In this document: piece after piece, positions 6,296 through 14,121 of the stretch | Position numbering within the stretch: position 1 is the stretch's first letter | Layout: the number at the start of each line of letters is the position of its first letter | Assembly (NCBI GenBank): GCA_958405565.1 | Contig: CATYEN010000021.1 | Coordinates: 1-36,720 of the forward strand | Direction of reading: 5' to 3' | Source of the DNA: an uncultured Collinsella sp. | GTDB taxonomy: Bacteria > Actinomycetota > Coriobacteriia > Coriobacteriales > Coriobacteriaceae | DNA length: 36,720 nt | Translations under genes and position numbers: made by a program | Notes under the pieces: model-generated | What the model saw: only the letters and a program-made list of their open reading frames with translations | The model's database searches: none | Told to the model about the DNA's origin: nothing

Positions 6296-7468
6296 ATGAA
6301 CGGAAGCCACTTTGATAAGCAAACCCAGCGCGAGCGCGCTTGCTCGCTCGTTCACGGTACTTGGCGTTGCGTGGGCGTGAAGATTGCCAGCGTCGGTGCG
6401 TGCGCACTCATGATCGTCCAGCTACTGCTGCCGAGCGTGGCGCTCGCGACCGAGTGCGCGGATTCCGCCGCCGCGACGGGCGAGGTTGCCGCGGCTCTGG
6501 TGACGCCGGCAGTTGCGGAGGATGCGGCTCCGGCGACCACGCCTGCAACCGACGCTGCTCCGGCGGCACAAACTGTCGCCGAACCTCAGCAGACGACTCC
6601 GGCTGACACCGCCAATGAGTCTAACAATGCGGCACCCGCTGAACAAAATATTCCCAGCGACAACGCCGCCGCGCCGGCAAACGACGCCATTACGTCGCAT
6701 GGTGTGACCGACGTGACAGATAAGACCGTCGATGGCGTGTTTGCGCCCAATGCGGCCAATATGCTGTGCGAGCAGCCGGTTGATGATTGGCAAACTATCG
6801 ACGTTATCGAGATTGACGACGCCACCACCATCTTTAGAGCGGGCGATAAACCGGACTTTACGGCAGACACTCCGGCGGGCTCGAACTCCATTCTTCAGTG
6901 TGAGTTCTGGACGGGCAGCGATGGCAGTGAAGTGAACTCCGATATATTCTGGGACCGGAAAATCACCAACCACATCGACGCTTTTAAATCTGGTGTGACC
7001 TATCGCTATGGCCTGTACTTTAAGCCGGCGTGGGATTTCTTCTTTACGTCTAACATTAAACTGATGGTCAATGGCGTGGAGTGCAGTTATCGGGTGGATA
7101 AGGCAAGCGAGCATGCGCCTGTTCCCGGCTTGTTCCGTACGCTATGGCTAATCACCGACCTGACGTTTACGCCCGAGGCTAAGCCGGTCCCGGTCGACCC
7201 GGAGATGCCGGCGCCGCAGCCCGAGGTCAAGCCCGAGGTGAAGCCCGATACCAAGCTCGAGCAGGAACCGGAGATCAAGCCGGAGACCAAGCCTGCCGCA
7301 ACCACCATGGTGACCAAGACGGTTGAGAAAACCACGCCGGCCAAGAAGTCCGACGCCGTTCTGGCCGCCACGGGCGACGCCACCGCGATGACGGTCGCCG
7401 CCCTGGGTATCGCCGGCGCAACCGTTGCCGTGGCCGGCATTGCCGCAACCAAGCGTCGCAAGCGCTAG
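6296..7468 (+). CDS. LAATG-anchored surface protein, paralogous ends and distinct core
   Basis: This 390-residue exported protein has ATG 6296 behind AGGGAGG (about 6284-6290). Its first 51 residues align without gaps with the preceding protein: RACSLVHGTWRCVGVK, GACALM, then QLLLPSVALA at identical positions. An Ala/Pro/Thr/Asn-rich, probably disordered stretch follows (about 55-145). Next comes a globular part (about 155-310) with many aromatic residues (WTGSDGSEVNSDIFWD, YRYGLYFKPAWDFFF). A linker with repeated PEVKPEVKPDTK-like units runs to about 345. The end is LAATGD (356-361), a helix and KRRKR. It resembles sortase-anchored proteins of gut actinobacteria. The globular part might bind a host or glycan ligand, but nothing in the sequence proves it. 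Confidence 0.8.
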   Translation: MNGSHFDKQTQRERACSLVHGTWRCVGVKIASVGACALMIVQLLLPSVALATECADSAAATGEVAAALVTPAVAEDAAPATTPATDAAPAAQTVAEPQQTTPADTANESNNAAPAEQNIPSDNAAAPANDAITSHGVTDVTDKTVDGVFAPNAANMLCEQPVDDWQTIDVIEIDDATTIFRAGDKPDFTADTPAGSNSILQCEFWTGSDGSEVNSDIFWDRKITNHIDAFKSGVTYRYGLYFKPAWDFFFTSNIKLMVNGVECSYRVDKASEHAPVPGLFRTLWLITDLTFTPEAKPVPVDPEMPAPQPEVKPEVKPDTKLEQEPEIKPETKPAATTMVTKTVEKTTPAKKSDAVLAATGDATAMTVAALGIAGATVAVAGIAATKRRKR

Positions 7469-7505
7469 GTTTTGGCGACGGCGCCCATCCTCGGCTTTAG
7501 CAAAA

Positions 7506-7721
7506 TCTCAATCTGTAACACCAAGCCAGATATTTGGGCTCCAGATGTTACAGATTGAGATGAACTGTTCGGCCGCCAACCTAACGTCTCGATCTGTAAC
7601 ACGTAGCGAGGAATTTGGCCTCTAACTGTTACAGATTGAGATAAAGCGGGGGCGGCTGGAGCAATATCTCGATCTGTAACAACTACGATGCTCAACGGGC
7701 CCCACGTGTTACAGATCGAGA
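7506..7721 (+). repeat. Alternating inverted-repeat array 2 (six 15-bp repeats, 25/26-nt spacers)
   Basis: Repeats lie at 7506-7520, 7546-7560, 7587-7601, 7627-7641, 7667-7681 and 7707-7721, in alternating orientation. Spacers are 25, 26, 25, 25 and 25 bases. The pairs at 7506/7546 and 7667/7707 are perfectly complementary over all 15 bases. Four of the five spacers contain no sequence shared in full with another. The array is followed 23 bases later by palindrome copy D, the same order as array 1 and copy B. Confidence 0.9.
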
Positions 7722-7744
7722 CAAAACGACCGACCAGACCCCAG

Positions 7745-7783
7745 ACCACCACAAAGGTGCCTGTCCCCTTTGTGGTGGTTTTA
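7745..7783. terminator. ACCACCACAAAGG palindrome (copy D), possible bidirectional terminator
   Basis: The perfect 13-bp stem ACCACCACAAAGG / CCTTTGTGGTGGT (7745-7757, 7767-7779) has loop TGCCTGTCC, the orientation of copy B. T residues follow on the + strand. It may end transcripts from the surface-protein gene. Confidence 0.65.
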
Positions 7784-7794
7784 GGCGGGCGGCA

Positions 7795-7835
7795 TAGAAA
7801 AAGTCCCCGCCGGGCGTGTGCTCGACGGGGACTTT
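7795..7835 (-). terminator. Terminator of the nfnA-nfnB operon
   Basis: On the - strand the 10-bp stem AAAGTCCCCG / CGGGGACTTT (arms 7826-7835 and 7800-7809) ends in a run of five T. It begins 28 bases after the nfnB stop. Confidence 0.85.
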
Positions 7836-7863
7836 GCCGTTTGGTGGCTAGTGCTGCAGGTGA

Positions 7864-9273
7864 TTACTCGCCCAGCAGGCTCTTGGTGATGGAAGCGGCG
7901 GCCTTCTTGCCGGCGCCCATCGCCAGAATGACCGTAGCGGCACCGGTGACGATGTCGCCGCCGGCCCAGATGCGGGGATCGGTGGTCTGGCCGGTCTCCT
8001 CGTCGGCAACGATGTAGCCCCACTTGTTGAGCTCCATCTTGCCGCCGATCTTGGCAGCGAAGGGGTTGGCGTTGGTGCCGATAGCCGAAATCGCGACGTC
8101 GCAGGGAATCTCCTCGATGGCGCCCTCGATGGGCACCGGGCGACGACGGCCGGACTCGTCAGGCTCGCCGAGCTCCATCTTCTGGACCTTGACGGCGCAC
8201 ACGGAGCCGTCCTCGCCAGCGACAAACTCGAGCGGGGAGACGAGCGGCAGAACCTCGACGCCCTCGGCCTTGGCGTGGTGCAGCTCGGCACGACGGCAGG
8301 GCATCTCGTCCTCGGTACGGCGGTAGGCGATGATGGCGTGCTCGGCGCCCAGACGCTTAGCGGTACGGACGGCGTCCATAGCCACGTTGCCGCCACCAAA
8401 GACGACGACGTTCTTGCCGTGCTTGGTGGGGGTGTCGTACTCGGGGAACTTGTTGGCCTTCATCAGGTTCACGCGGGTGAGGTACTCGTTGGCGAAGAAG
8501 ACGTTGGGCAGGTTCTCGCCGGGGACGTTGAGGAACTTGGGCAGGCCAGCGCCGGTCGCCACGTAGATGGCGTCGAAGCCCTGCTCGAACAGCTCCTCGG
8601 CCGTAGCCATGTTGCCCACGACAGAGTTGTACTCAAACTTGACGCCCATGTCCTCCAGGCCGTCAATCTCGCGCTTGACGACTGCCTTGGGCAGACGGAA
8701 CTCGGGGATGCCGTAAACCAGCACGCCGCCGCCGGTAAAGAAGGCCTCGAAGACGGTGACGTCAAAGCCGTTACGGGCGAGCTCGCCGGCGCAGGTGATG
8801 CCGGACGGGCCGGAACCGACGACGGCGACCTTCTTGCCGTTCTTGGGGGCCATCTTGGGCGTGGAGGCGAGCTCGGGGCGGTCACCCAGGAAGCGCTCGA
8901 GCTGGCCGATGGCCACGGGCTCGGACTTCTTGCCACGGATGCACTTGCCCTCGCACTGGTTCTCCTGCGGGCAGACGCGGCCGCAGATGGCGGGAAGCAT
9001 GGAGTCCTCGCGGATGGTGTCGAGAGCGCCGCCGAAGTCCTTCTCACGGATCTGCTCGATAAAGCGGGGGATGTTGATGTTGACGGGGCAGCCCTCAACA
9101 CAGAACGGCTTCTTGCAGTTGAGGCAGCGCTCGGCCTCGGCCAGCGCCATCTCCTCGGTGAAGCCCTTGTCGACGGGGCGGAAGTCGCAGGCGCGCTCGG
9201 CAGCCGGCTCCTCGTTATCGGGGGTGCGGGGCGACTTCATATCGGCAACGAAACGACCGTTAACTAGTGGCAT
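7864..9273 (-). CDS. nfnB: NADH-dependent ferredoxin:NADP+ oxidoreductase large subunit (NfnB / GltA-like)
   Basis: This 469-residue flavoprotein belongs to the glutamate-synthase small-subunit family. The N-terminal iron-sulfur region has CLNCKKPFCVEGCP and CGRVCPQENQCEGKC. A first dinucleotide fold, GSGPSGITCAGELA, should bind FAD, and a second, FGGGNVAMDAVRTAKRLGA, NADP(H). The start ATG 9273 overlaps the end of the upstream gene by 10 bases. That neighbour is a ferredoxin-reductase-like small subunit, and the pair matches Nfn (electron-bifurcating transhydrogenase linking NADH, NADPH and reduced ferredoxin) better than glutamate synthase, whose large subunit is absent. A role balancing NADPH in an anaerobe is inferred from the family. 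No irregularity is seen. Confidence 0.9.
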   Translation of the reverse strand: MPLVNGRFVADMKSPRTPDNEEPAAERACDFRPVDKGFTEEMALAEAERCLNCKKPFCVEGCPVNINIPRFIEQIREKDFGGALDTIREDSMLPAICGRVCPQENQCEGKCIRGKKSEPVAIGQLERFLGDRPELASTPKMAPKNGKKVAVVGSGPSGITCAGELARNGFDVTVFEAFFTGGGVLVYGIPEFRLPKAVVKREIDGLEDMGVKFEYNSVVGNMATAEELFEQGFDAIYVATGAGLPKFLNVPGENLPNVFFANEYLTRVNLMKANKFPEYDTPTKHGKNVVVFGGGNVAMDAVRTAKRLGAEHAIIAYRRTEDEMPCRRAELHHAKAEGVEVLPLVSPLEFVAGEDGSVCAVKVQKMELGEPDESGRRRPVPIEGAIEEIPCDVAISAIGTNANPFAAKIGGKMELNKWGYIVADEETGQTTDPRIWAGGDIVTGAATVILAMGAGKKAAASITKSLLGE

Positions 9274-10103
9274 GCGCAGCTCTTTTCCTCATAGGCCTTG
9301 AGGGACTCGCCCTCTTCGGAACGGTAAGCGGCCTGGCGGGCACGAAGGTCATCCCAGTCGACCAGGGTGGCATCGAAGTCGGGGCCGTCGACGCAAGCGA
9401 ACTTGGTCACGCCGCCCACCTCGACGCGGCAGCAGCCGCACATGCCGGTGCCGTCAACCATGATGGGGTTGAGCGACGCGGTGATGGGGGTGTCGTACTT
9501 CTGGGCGGTGAGGGTCGAGAACTTCATCATCGGAACGGGGCCGACGCAGAAGACCTGGCTCATGGCCTTGTCCTGCAGCAGGCGCTCCAGCGGAGCGGTG
9601 ACAACGCCCTGCTCGCCGTAGGAGCCGTCGTCGGTGGTGATGTGGATGTGGTCCTCGTCGAGGAGCTCGCGGAACTGGTCCTCCATGAGCAGAAGGTCCT
9701 TGGTGCGGGCGCCCATGATGGCGTGCACCTCGTGGCCGGTCTCGACCAGGTGCTTGGCGACCGGGAAGGCAATTGCCAGGCCGACGCCGCCGCCAATGAC
9801 GGCGCAGGGGCCCTCGGCCATCTCGGTGGGAACGCCCAGCGGACCCACGACGTCGCGCAGCGACTCGCCGGCCTCGTAGGTGGACAGCATCTCGGTGGTC
9901 TTGCCGATCACCATGAAGATGAACTCGACCCAGCCCTCGTCACCGTTCCAACCGGCCAGGGTAAACGGGACGCGCTCGCCCGTCTCGTTGGCGCGAACCA
10001 TGAGGAACTGTCCAGCGTGCGCATGTTTGGCGATTGCAGGCGCCTCGATGCGGAACTTGAACACCTTCTCCGAGAACTGTGTCTTCTCCAGGATCTTATA
10101 CAT
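9264..10103 (-). CDS. nfnA: NADH-dependent ferredoxin:NADP+ oxidoreductase small subunit (NfnA)
   Basis: This 279-residue protein is of the ferredoxin:NADP+ reductase / dihydroorotate dehydrogenase electron-transfer type. GERVPFTLAGW is the FAD-contacting segment, AVIGGGVGLAIAFPVAKHL the NAD-binding loop, and the C-terminal cysteines (GMCGCCRVEVGG...KFACVDGP) hold a [2Fe-2S] cluster. A basic-acidic tail ends in SCACH. ATG 10103 is the first start and matches the usual MYKILEK-like N-terminus of the family. It is the first gene of a two-gene leftward operon overlapping nfnB, which supports one complex. Any promoter must lie between 10104 and about 10330, but I cannot point to clear boxes. Confidence 0.9.
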   Translation of the reverse strand: MYKILEKTQFSEKVFKFRIEAPAIAKHAHAGQFLMVRANETGERVPFTLAGWNGDEGWVEFIFMVIGKTTEMLSTYEAGESLRDVVGPLGVPTEMAEGPCAVIGGGVGLAIAFPVAKHLVETGHEVHAIMGARTKDLLLMEDQFRELLDEDHIHITTDDGSYGEQGVVTAPLERLLQDKAMSQVFCVGPVPMMKFSTLTAQKYDTPITASLNPIMVDGTGMCGCCRVEVGGVTKFACVDGPDFDATLVDWDDLRARQAAYRSEEGESLKAYEEKSCACH

Positions 10104-10276
10104 AGAACCCCTCTCTTGTTAGGGCTGCCGAACCGTGCCTCCACGGAAATGGACGGTAGCCCGAATAAAACCGTACGCGCACAGGCGTTGTGCAGACATA
10201 CGGTGCAAATTATACCCTCATGGCAATGCCGTTTACGTGTTTCTTCGGCAGGTGGGAAAACGGTTTATCCCGTCTG

Positions 10277-10479
10277 GCCTACCAAAAGGGGACAGGTTTA
10301 TTTTGGTCGGTTTTATCAGGCAAAACGGCAAAGGGGGCCGGTCTCGCGTTTGCGGTGAGGCCGACCCCCTTTGGGGCGTTGCGTATGTATGGCGGCGGGT
10401 TGCTTATTGCGACGCGGCCGTTATGGTGTTTCCGCAGATAAAACCTGCCAAAATAAACCTGTCCCTAAATGGTAGGTTT
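10277..10479. repeat. About 40-bp inverted repeat enclosing a terminator hairpin
   Basis: GGGGACAGG-TTTATTTTGG-type arms lie at 10288-10317 and 10437-10466 and match 27 of 30 bases. The match continues outward with CCTACCA. The right arm reaches the stop codon of pth. The enclosed part holds a 16-bp hairpin (see 10330-10372). The element could be a MITE-like insertion; no target duplication is obvious. The remaining part of the gap, 10104-10276, shows no gene. Confidence 0.7.
10330..10372 (-). terminator. Terminator downstream of pth
   Basis: Arms AAAGGGGGCCGGTCTC (10330-10345) and GAGGCCGACCCCCTTT (10357-10372) pair over 16 positions, two of them G-U type. It is strong and roughly symmetrical. 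It lies 107 bases after pth on the - strand. Confidence 0.6.
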
Positions 10480-11108
10480 TAGTGCTTGCCGTTGGCGGAG
10501 GCGGAGCCGTTGACGTGGTCGCGGGCATAGACCACGCCGTGCACGATCGCCAGGCCGGCGGCGTCGGCCGCGCGGGCGCAGGTGTCCTGGAAGTCCTCGG
10601 CCTCGCGGGCACGCAGCTGCTTGAGCACGTAGTCGGCAACGGCCATCTTGCCGGGAGGGTTGCCGATGCCGGTGCGGATGCGGCTAAAGTCGCGGCTGCC
10701 CATCTTGTCGATGATGGAACGCAGGCCGTTGTGGCCGGCATGGCCGCCGCCCACCTTGACGCGCACGTCGCCGGCGGGAATATCGAGCTCGTCGTGGATC
10801 ACGAGCAGCTCCTCGGCCTTGATCTTGTACTCGTGGCAGAGTTTGGAGATGGGGCCGCCCGAGGTGTTCATGTACGACTGCGGCTTGACCAGCACAATCT
10901 GGCGCTTGCCGCCCTCTTCCTCGGGGTCGTTGATATTGATGAGCGCGACCTCGGCGCCGGTCTGGTTTTTCCAGTACGTGACACCGGCCTGACGGGCCAG
11001 CTCGTCGATCGCCTTAAAGCCGGCGTTGTGGCGGGTCTCGGCATATTCCTCGCCCGGGTTGCCAAGCCCGGCAACCATGCGAATCTTGAGCGGCTGTGCA
11101 GCTGCCAT
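10479..11108 (-). CDS. pth: Peptidyl-tRNA hydrolase
   Basis: Pth releases tRNA from prematurely dissociated peptidyl-tRNA in the cytoplasm. The 209-residue product has the family core: VAGLGNPGEEYAETRHNAGF, where His27 is the catalytic histidine, VKPQSYMNTSG, VIHDELDIPAGDVRVKVGGGHAGHNGLRSI and the FSRIRTGIGNPPG loop. The length is usual apart from a short C-terminal tail (DHVNGSASANGKH). ATG 11108 has a clear GGAGG ribosome site. It lies downstream of prs and glmU in the same direction, a frequent arrangement, though separate terminators suggest separate transcripts. Confidence 0.95.
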   Translation of the reverse strand: MAAAQPLKIRMVAGLGNPGEEYAETRHNAGFKAIDELARQAGVTYWKNQTGAEVALININDPEEEGGKRQIVLVKPQSYMNTSGGPISKLCHEYKIKAEELLVIHDELDIPAGDVRVKVGGGHAGHNGLRSIIDKMGSRDFSRIRTGIGNPPGKMAVADYVLKQLRAREAEDFQDTCARAADAAGLAIVHGVVYARDHVNGSASANGKH

Positions 11109-11226
11109 GTTTGTCCTCCGTTACGTAAATAGTTCAATCAACGACAAAGGCTACCACGCCCGCCGAAGGCGAGGCTTTGCTTCAGCGAAATCCCACCAGA
11201 CAAAAGCACGGCCGCGGCAGAGCGAG

Positions 11227-11302
11227 CCGCCGGAACAGAAGAAACCCCCGCGCGACCTTTGCGAAGCAAGGGGGAGCGCAGGGGTTTCTTCTGTTCCGGC
11301 GG
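11227..11302 (-). terminator. Large hairpin behind prs with perfect 22-bp arms
   Basis: Arms 11227-11248 and 11281-11302 (CCGCCGGAACAGAAGAAACC plus two C, and its complement) are identical over 22 bases, with a 32-base loop that is itself partly self-complementary. It is longer and more perfect than an ordinary terminator and has no good T-run, so a repeat element is an alternative. Confidence 0.6.
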
Positions 11303-11331
11303 CGATGCGCCGGGTTGCAAGGACGATGCGA

Positions 11332-12318
11332 CTACAGCGCGAAGTCGCCGCCGACGAGCGTGGAGACGGGCTCCTCGTGGTAAACGGCGGAGATGGCCTG
11401 AGCGAACTCCTCGGCGACCGAGATGGTCTTGATCTTGCCGCCGACCTCGACGGGGATGGCATCGGTGACGACGCACTCGACGATGGGGGCGTCGTTCAGG
11501 CGCTCGATGGCCGGACCGGAGAAGATGCCGTGGGTGGCGCAGACGTAGATGTCGCCGGCGCCCATAGCCTTGAGCTCCTTGACGTTGGCGCACAGGGTGC
11601 CAGCGGTGTCGATCATGTCGTCGTTGATGACGCAAGTCTTGCCCTTGATGTCACCGATGATGCCCATGACCTCGGCGGCGTTGTGGCGCGGACGGCCCTT
11701 GTGGGCGATGGCCAGGTCGCAGCCGAGCATGTCGGACAGCTTCTTGGCGGCCTTGGCACGACCCACGTCGGGGGAGACGACAACCAGGTTGTCGGTGTCG
11801 AAGTGCATGTTGTTGTAGTACTGGCCAAACAGCGGCAGTGCGGACAGGTGGTTAACCGGGATATCAAAGAAGCCCTGGATCTGACCCTGGTGCAGGTCGA
11901 GGGTGATGATGCGGTTGACGCCGGCGCGCTCGAGCAGGTTGGCGACGAGGCGGGCGGTGATGGGCTCGCGCGGGCCGGCCTTGCGGTCCTGGCGGGCATA
12001 GCCGTAGTGGGTGATGACGGCGGTGATGGAGCGGGCGGATGCGCGCTTGGCAGCGTCGGTGGCGATGAGCAGCTCCATGAGCATGTCGTTGACGTTGCCG
12101 CCGGCCACGGACTGAATCAGGAAGACGTCGGCGCCGCGGACGGTTTCGTCGTAGCGGGCGTAAATCTCACCATTGGCGAACTGCTTTAGCGTAAGGCCCG
12201 AAAGCTCGACCCCAAGGTACTCAGCAATCTTCTGAGCGAGGGGACGGTTGGAGGAACCGGAATACACGCGGATGGACTTGCGCATATTCTCCGACTTCTC
12301 GGGATCATTAATCGGCAT
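11332..12318 (-). CDS. prs: Ribose-phosphate pyrophosphokinase
   Basis: PrsA makes PRPP from ribose 5-phosphate and ATP for purine, pyrimidine, histidine, tryptophan and NAD synthesis. The 328-residue protein carries the FANGEIYARYDETVRGADVF segment, HYGYARQDRKAGPREPITARLVANLL with the flexible ATP-binding loop, the signature DLHQGQIQGFFDIPVNHL, and the PRPP-binding loop VINDDMIDTAGTL. ATG 12318 has an AGGAGAA-like site; a second ATG ten codons later is in frame and also possible. It follows glmU in the same direction, the conserved glmU-prs-pth order known from many bacteria, but a terminator separates them here. Confidence 0.96.
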   Translation of the reverse strand: MPINDPEKSENMRKSIRVYSGSSNRPLAQKIAEYLGVELSGLTLKQFANGEIYARYDETVRGADVFLIQSVAGGNVNDMLMELLIATDAAKRASARSITAVITHYGYARQDRKAGPREPITARLVANLLERAGVNRIITLDLHQGQIQGFFDIPVNHLSALPLFGQYYNNMHFDTDNLVVVSPDVGRAKAAKKLSDMLGCDLAIAHKGRPRHNAAEVMGIIGDIKGKTCVINDDMIDTAGTLCANVKELKAMGAGDIYVCATHGIFSGPAIERLNDAPIVECVVTDAIPVEVGGKIKTISVAEEFAQAISAVYHEEPVSTLVGGDFAL

Positions 12319-12460
12319 TACCCTTCTCCTTTATATCGAATGCCATATAGATGCCTTGTTGCATTGTAACCGCGCGACGGGGCTTATCGAGTCTTGATAA
12401 CGTCTTTACCGTCAACGGACACGAACCGACCACTCATCCGGTCGCGCAGGTCACGATAGA

Positions 12461-12493
12461 AAAAGGAGCCGTCCCCATGGAACAGCTCCTTTT
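12461..12493 (-). terminator. Terminator of glmU
   Basis: On the - strand the stem AAAAGGAGC / GCTCCTTTT (arms 12485-12493 and 12461-12469) is followed by a T-run. It lies 15 bases past the glmU stop. Confidence 0.8.
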
Positions 12494-12508
12494 GTGCTTG
12501 ATAAAACG

Positions 12509-13921
12509 TTATACCTCGTCGTCCTCGTGCAGACGGCGGCGGTAATCGGCGGCCCAGCCCTCAATATTTACCTGACGGGCGCGGCCCAGACCGAGCGCGT
12601 CGGCCGGGACCGGCTCGGTGATGACGGAGCCGGCGGCAACGAGCGCGCCGTCGCCAATCTGGGCGGGCGCGACCATCATGGTATCGGAACCGATGAAGGC
12701 ATCCTTGCCGATGACGGTCTTGTGCTTGTGGACGCCGTCGTAGTTGCAGGTGATGGAGCCCGCGCCTACGTTGACGCCGGAGCCCATGGTGGTGTCGCCG
12801 ATGTAGGACAGGTGCGGCACCTTGGAGCCCTCGCCGATCGTGGACTTCTTGATCTCCACGTGCGTGCCGGCCTTGGAGCCGTCGAGCATGTGGGTACCCG
12901 GGCGCAGGTAGGCGCGCGGGCCGCAGTCGACGCCGTTCTCGATGACGGCCTCGATGGCGATGGTCTCATCGATGGTGCAGCCGCTGCCGACGGTGGTGTC
13001 GGTGAGGCGACTGTTGGGGCCGAGCTGGCACTCTTCGCCCACGGTGACGTGGCCGATCAGGTGCGTCTGCGGCCACACGATGGTGTCGCGGCCGATGGTG
13101 GCGTCGGGGCCGATCCAGGCCTGCGTGGGGTCGATGAAGGTGACGCCCTCGGCCATCCAGTGCTCGTTGATGCGGTCGCGCGCGATAGCGGTGAGCTGCG
13201 CGAGCTGGACGCGACTGTTGACGCCCAGGCCGTCGCGGTAGTCGTCGCAGTGGAAGATGGAGACTGCCTGGCCGTGGCCCTTGAGGATTTCGAGCATGTC
13301 GGGCAGGTAGTACTCGGACTGCGCGTTGTCGTTGCCGATCTCGTTAATGTGGGCGGCGAGCTGTGCGCCGTCGAAGGCGTAGCAGCCGGCGTTGCACTCC
13401 AGCAGTGTGGCGGCCTGCTCGGGCGTGCAGTCCTTTTGCTCGATGATGCGCTCGATCTGGCCGTCGGCGCCCAGCTTGATGCGGCCGTAGCCAAAGGGGT
13501 CGGGCGGGGTCATGGTCATGACGGTGCAGGCGAGCTCGCCGGTGGCGACGGTCTGCGCGAACTTGGCGACGGTGTCGGCGGTGATGAGCGGCAGGTCGCC
13601 GTTGAGCACCACGACGGGGCCTTGCGCGATGCCGCAGGCCTCGAGCGCGACCTTGACGGCATGGCCGGTGCCCAGGCGCTCGGTCTGCTCGACGCACTCG
13701 ACCTTGGTGGCGCTGTTGGCGTAGGCGCCATCGATGAGGGCGCGCATCTCGTCGGCGTGGCTGCCGATGACGACCACGACGCGGCTGCAGCCGGCCTTGA
13801 TGGTGGCGTCGACGATCCACTGGACCATGGGCTTACCCAGGATCTTGTGCGAAACCTTGCAGTGGTTCGACTTCATGCGGGTGCCCTCGCCGGCAGCGAG
13901 GATAATTGCGGTTGCGTCCAT
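12509..13921 (-). CDS. glmU: Bifunctional UDP-GlcNAc pyrophosphorylase / glucosamine-1-phosphate acetyltransferase
   Basis: GlmU performs the last two steps to UDP-N-acetylglucosamine, the precursor of peptidoglycan. The 470-residue protein starts at ATG 13921, chosen because MDATAIILAAGEGTRMKS gives the canonical N-terminus and AGGAG precedes it; an upstream in-frame extension to 13975 lacks support. The first half is the uridylyltransferase (LAAGEGTRMKS, VVVLNGDLPLI). The second half is a left-handed beta-helix of hexapeptide repeats (for example IGPDATIGRDTIVWPQ, VGAGSITCNYDGVHKHKTVIG), the acetyltransferase. The order of domains and length are normal. Confidence 0.96.
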   Translation of the reverse strand: MDATAIILAAGEGTRMKSNHCKVSHKILGKPMVQWIVDATIKAGCSRVVVVIGSHADEMRALIDGAYANSATKVECVEQTERLGTGHAVKVALEACGIAQGPVVVLNGDLPLITADTVAKFAQTVATGELACTVMTMTPPDPFGYGRIKLGADGQIERIIEQKDCTPEQAATLLECNAGCYAFDGAQLAAHINEIGNDNAQSEYYLPDMLEILKGHGQAVSIFHCDDYRDGLGVNSRVQLAQLTAIARDRINEHWMAEGVTFIDPTQAWIGPDATIGRDTIVWPQTHLIGHVTVGEECQLGPNSRLTDTTVGSGCTIDETIAIEAVIENGVDCGPRAYLRPGTHMLDGSKAGTHVEIKKSTIGEGSKVPHLSYIGDTTMGSGVNVGAGSITCNYDGVHKHKTVIGKDAFIGSDTMMVAPAQIGDGALVAAGSVITEPVPADALGLGRARQVNIEGWAADYRRRLHEDDEV

Positions 13922-13953
13922 GTGATCTCCTGTTACGTTATAGAGACGTGTGT

Positions 13954-13981
13954 TTGGAAACGATACACGGCGCAATATGAT
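13954..13981 (+). promoter_or_regulatory. Possible promoter of the ECF operon
   Basis: TTGGAA (13954-13959) and TATGAT (13976-13981) are separated by 16 bases and lie 140 bases before the EcfT start. This is a match by eye only; no riboswitch fold was recognised in 13922-14121. Confidence 0.3.
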
Positions 13982-14121
13982 ACCGCAGGCATATGATGAG
14001 CGCGTAACGATTGACGCGTGACGGCCGATGTCGTTGCCGCCGGCGTGGTGTTTGCGCTGGTTGCGGGCGGTGTCGGAGGCGCTTTGGCGTTGGTGATTTG
14101 GCGGAAGAGCGGGGGGTGCCT

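Noticed and set aside
7506..7721. Array read as a CRISPR
   Set aside because: Repeats are only 15 bases and alternate in orientation, the spacers share a partial core, and no cas gene is in the window.
12494..13996. 500-residue open frame on the + strand
   Set aside because: It mirrors glmU along its length and is Gly/Asp/Val-rich without motifs; glmU is certain.
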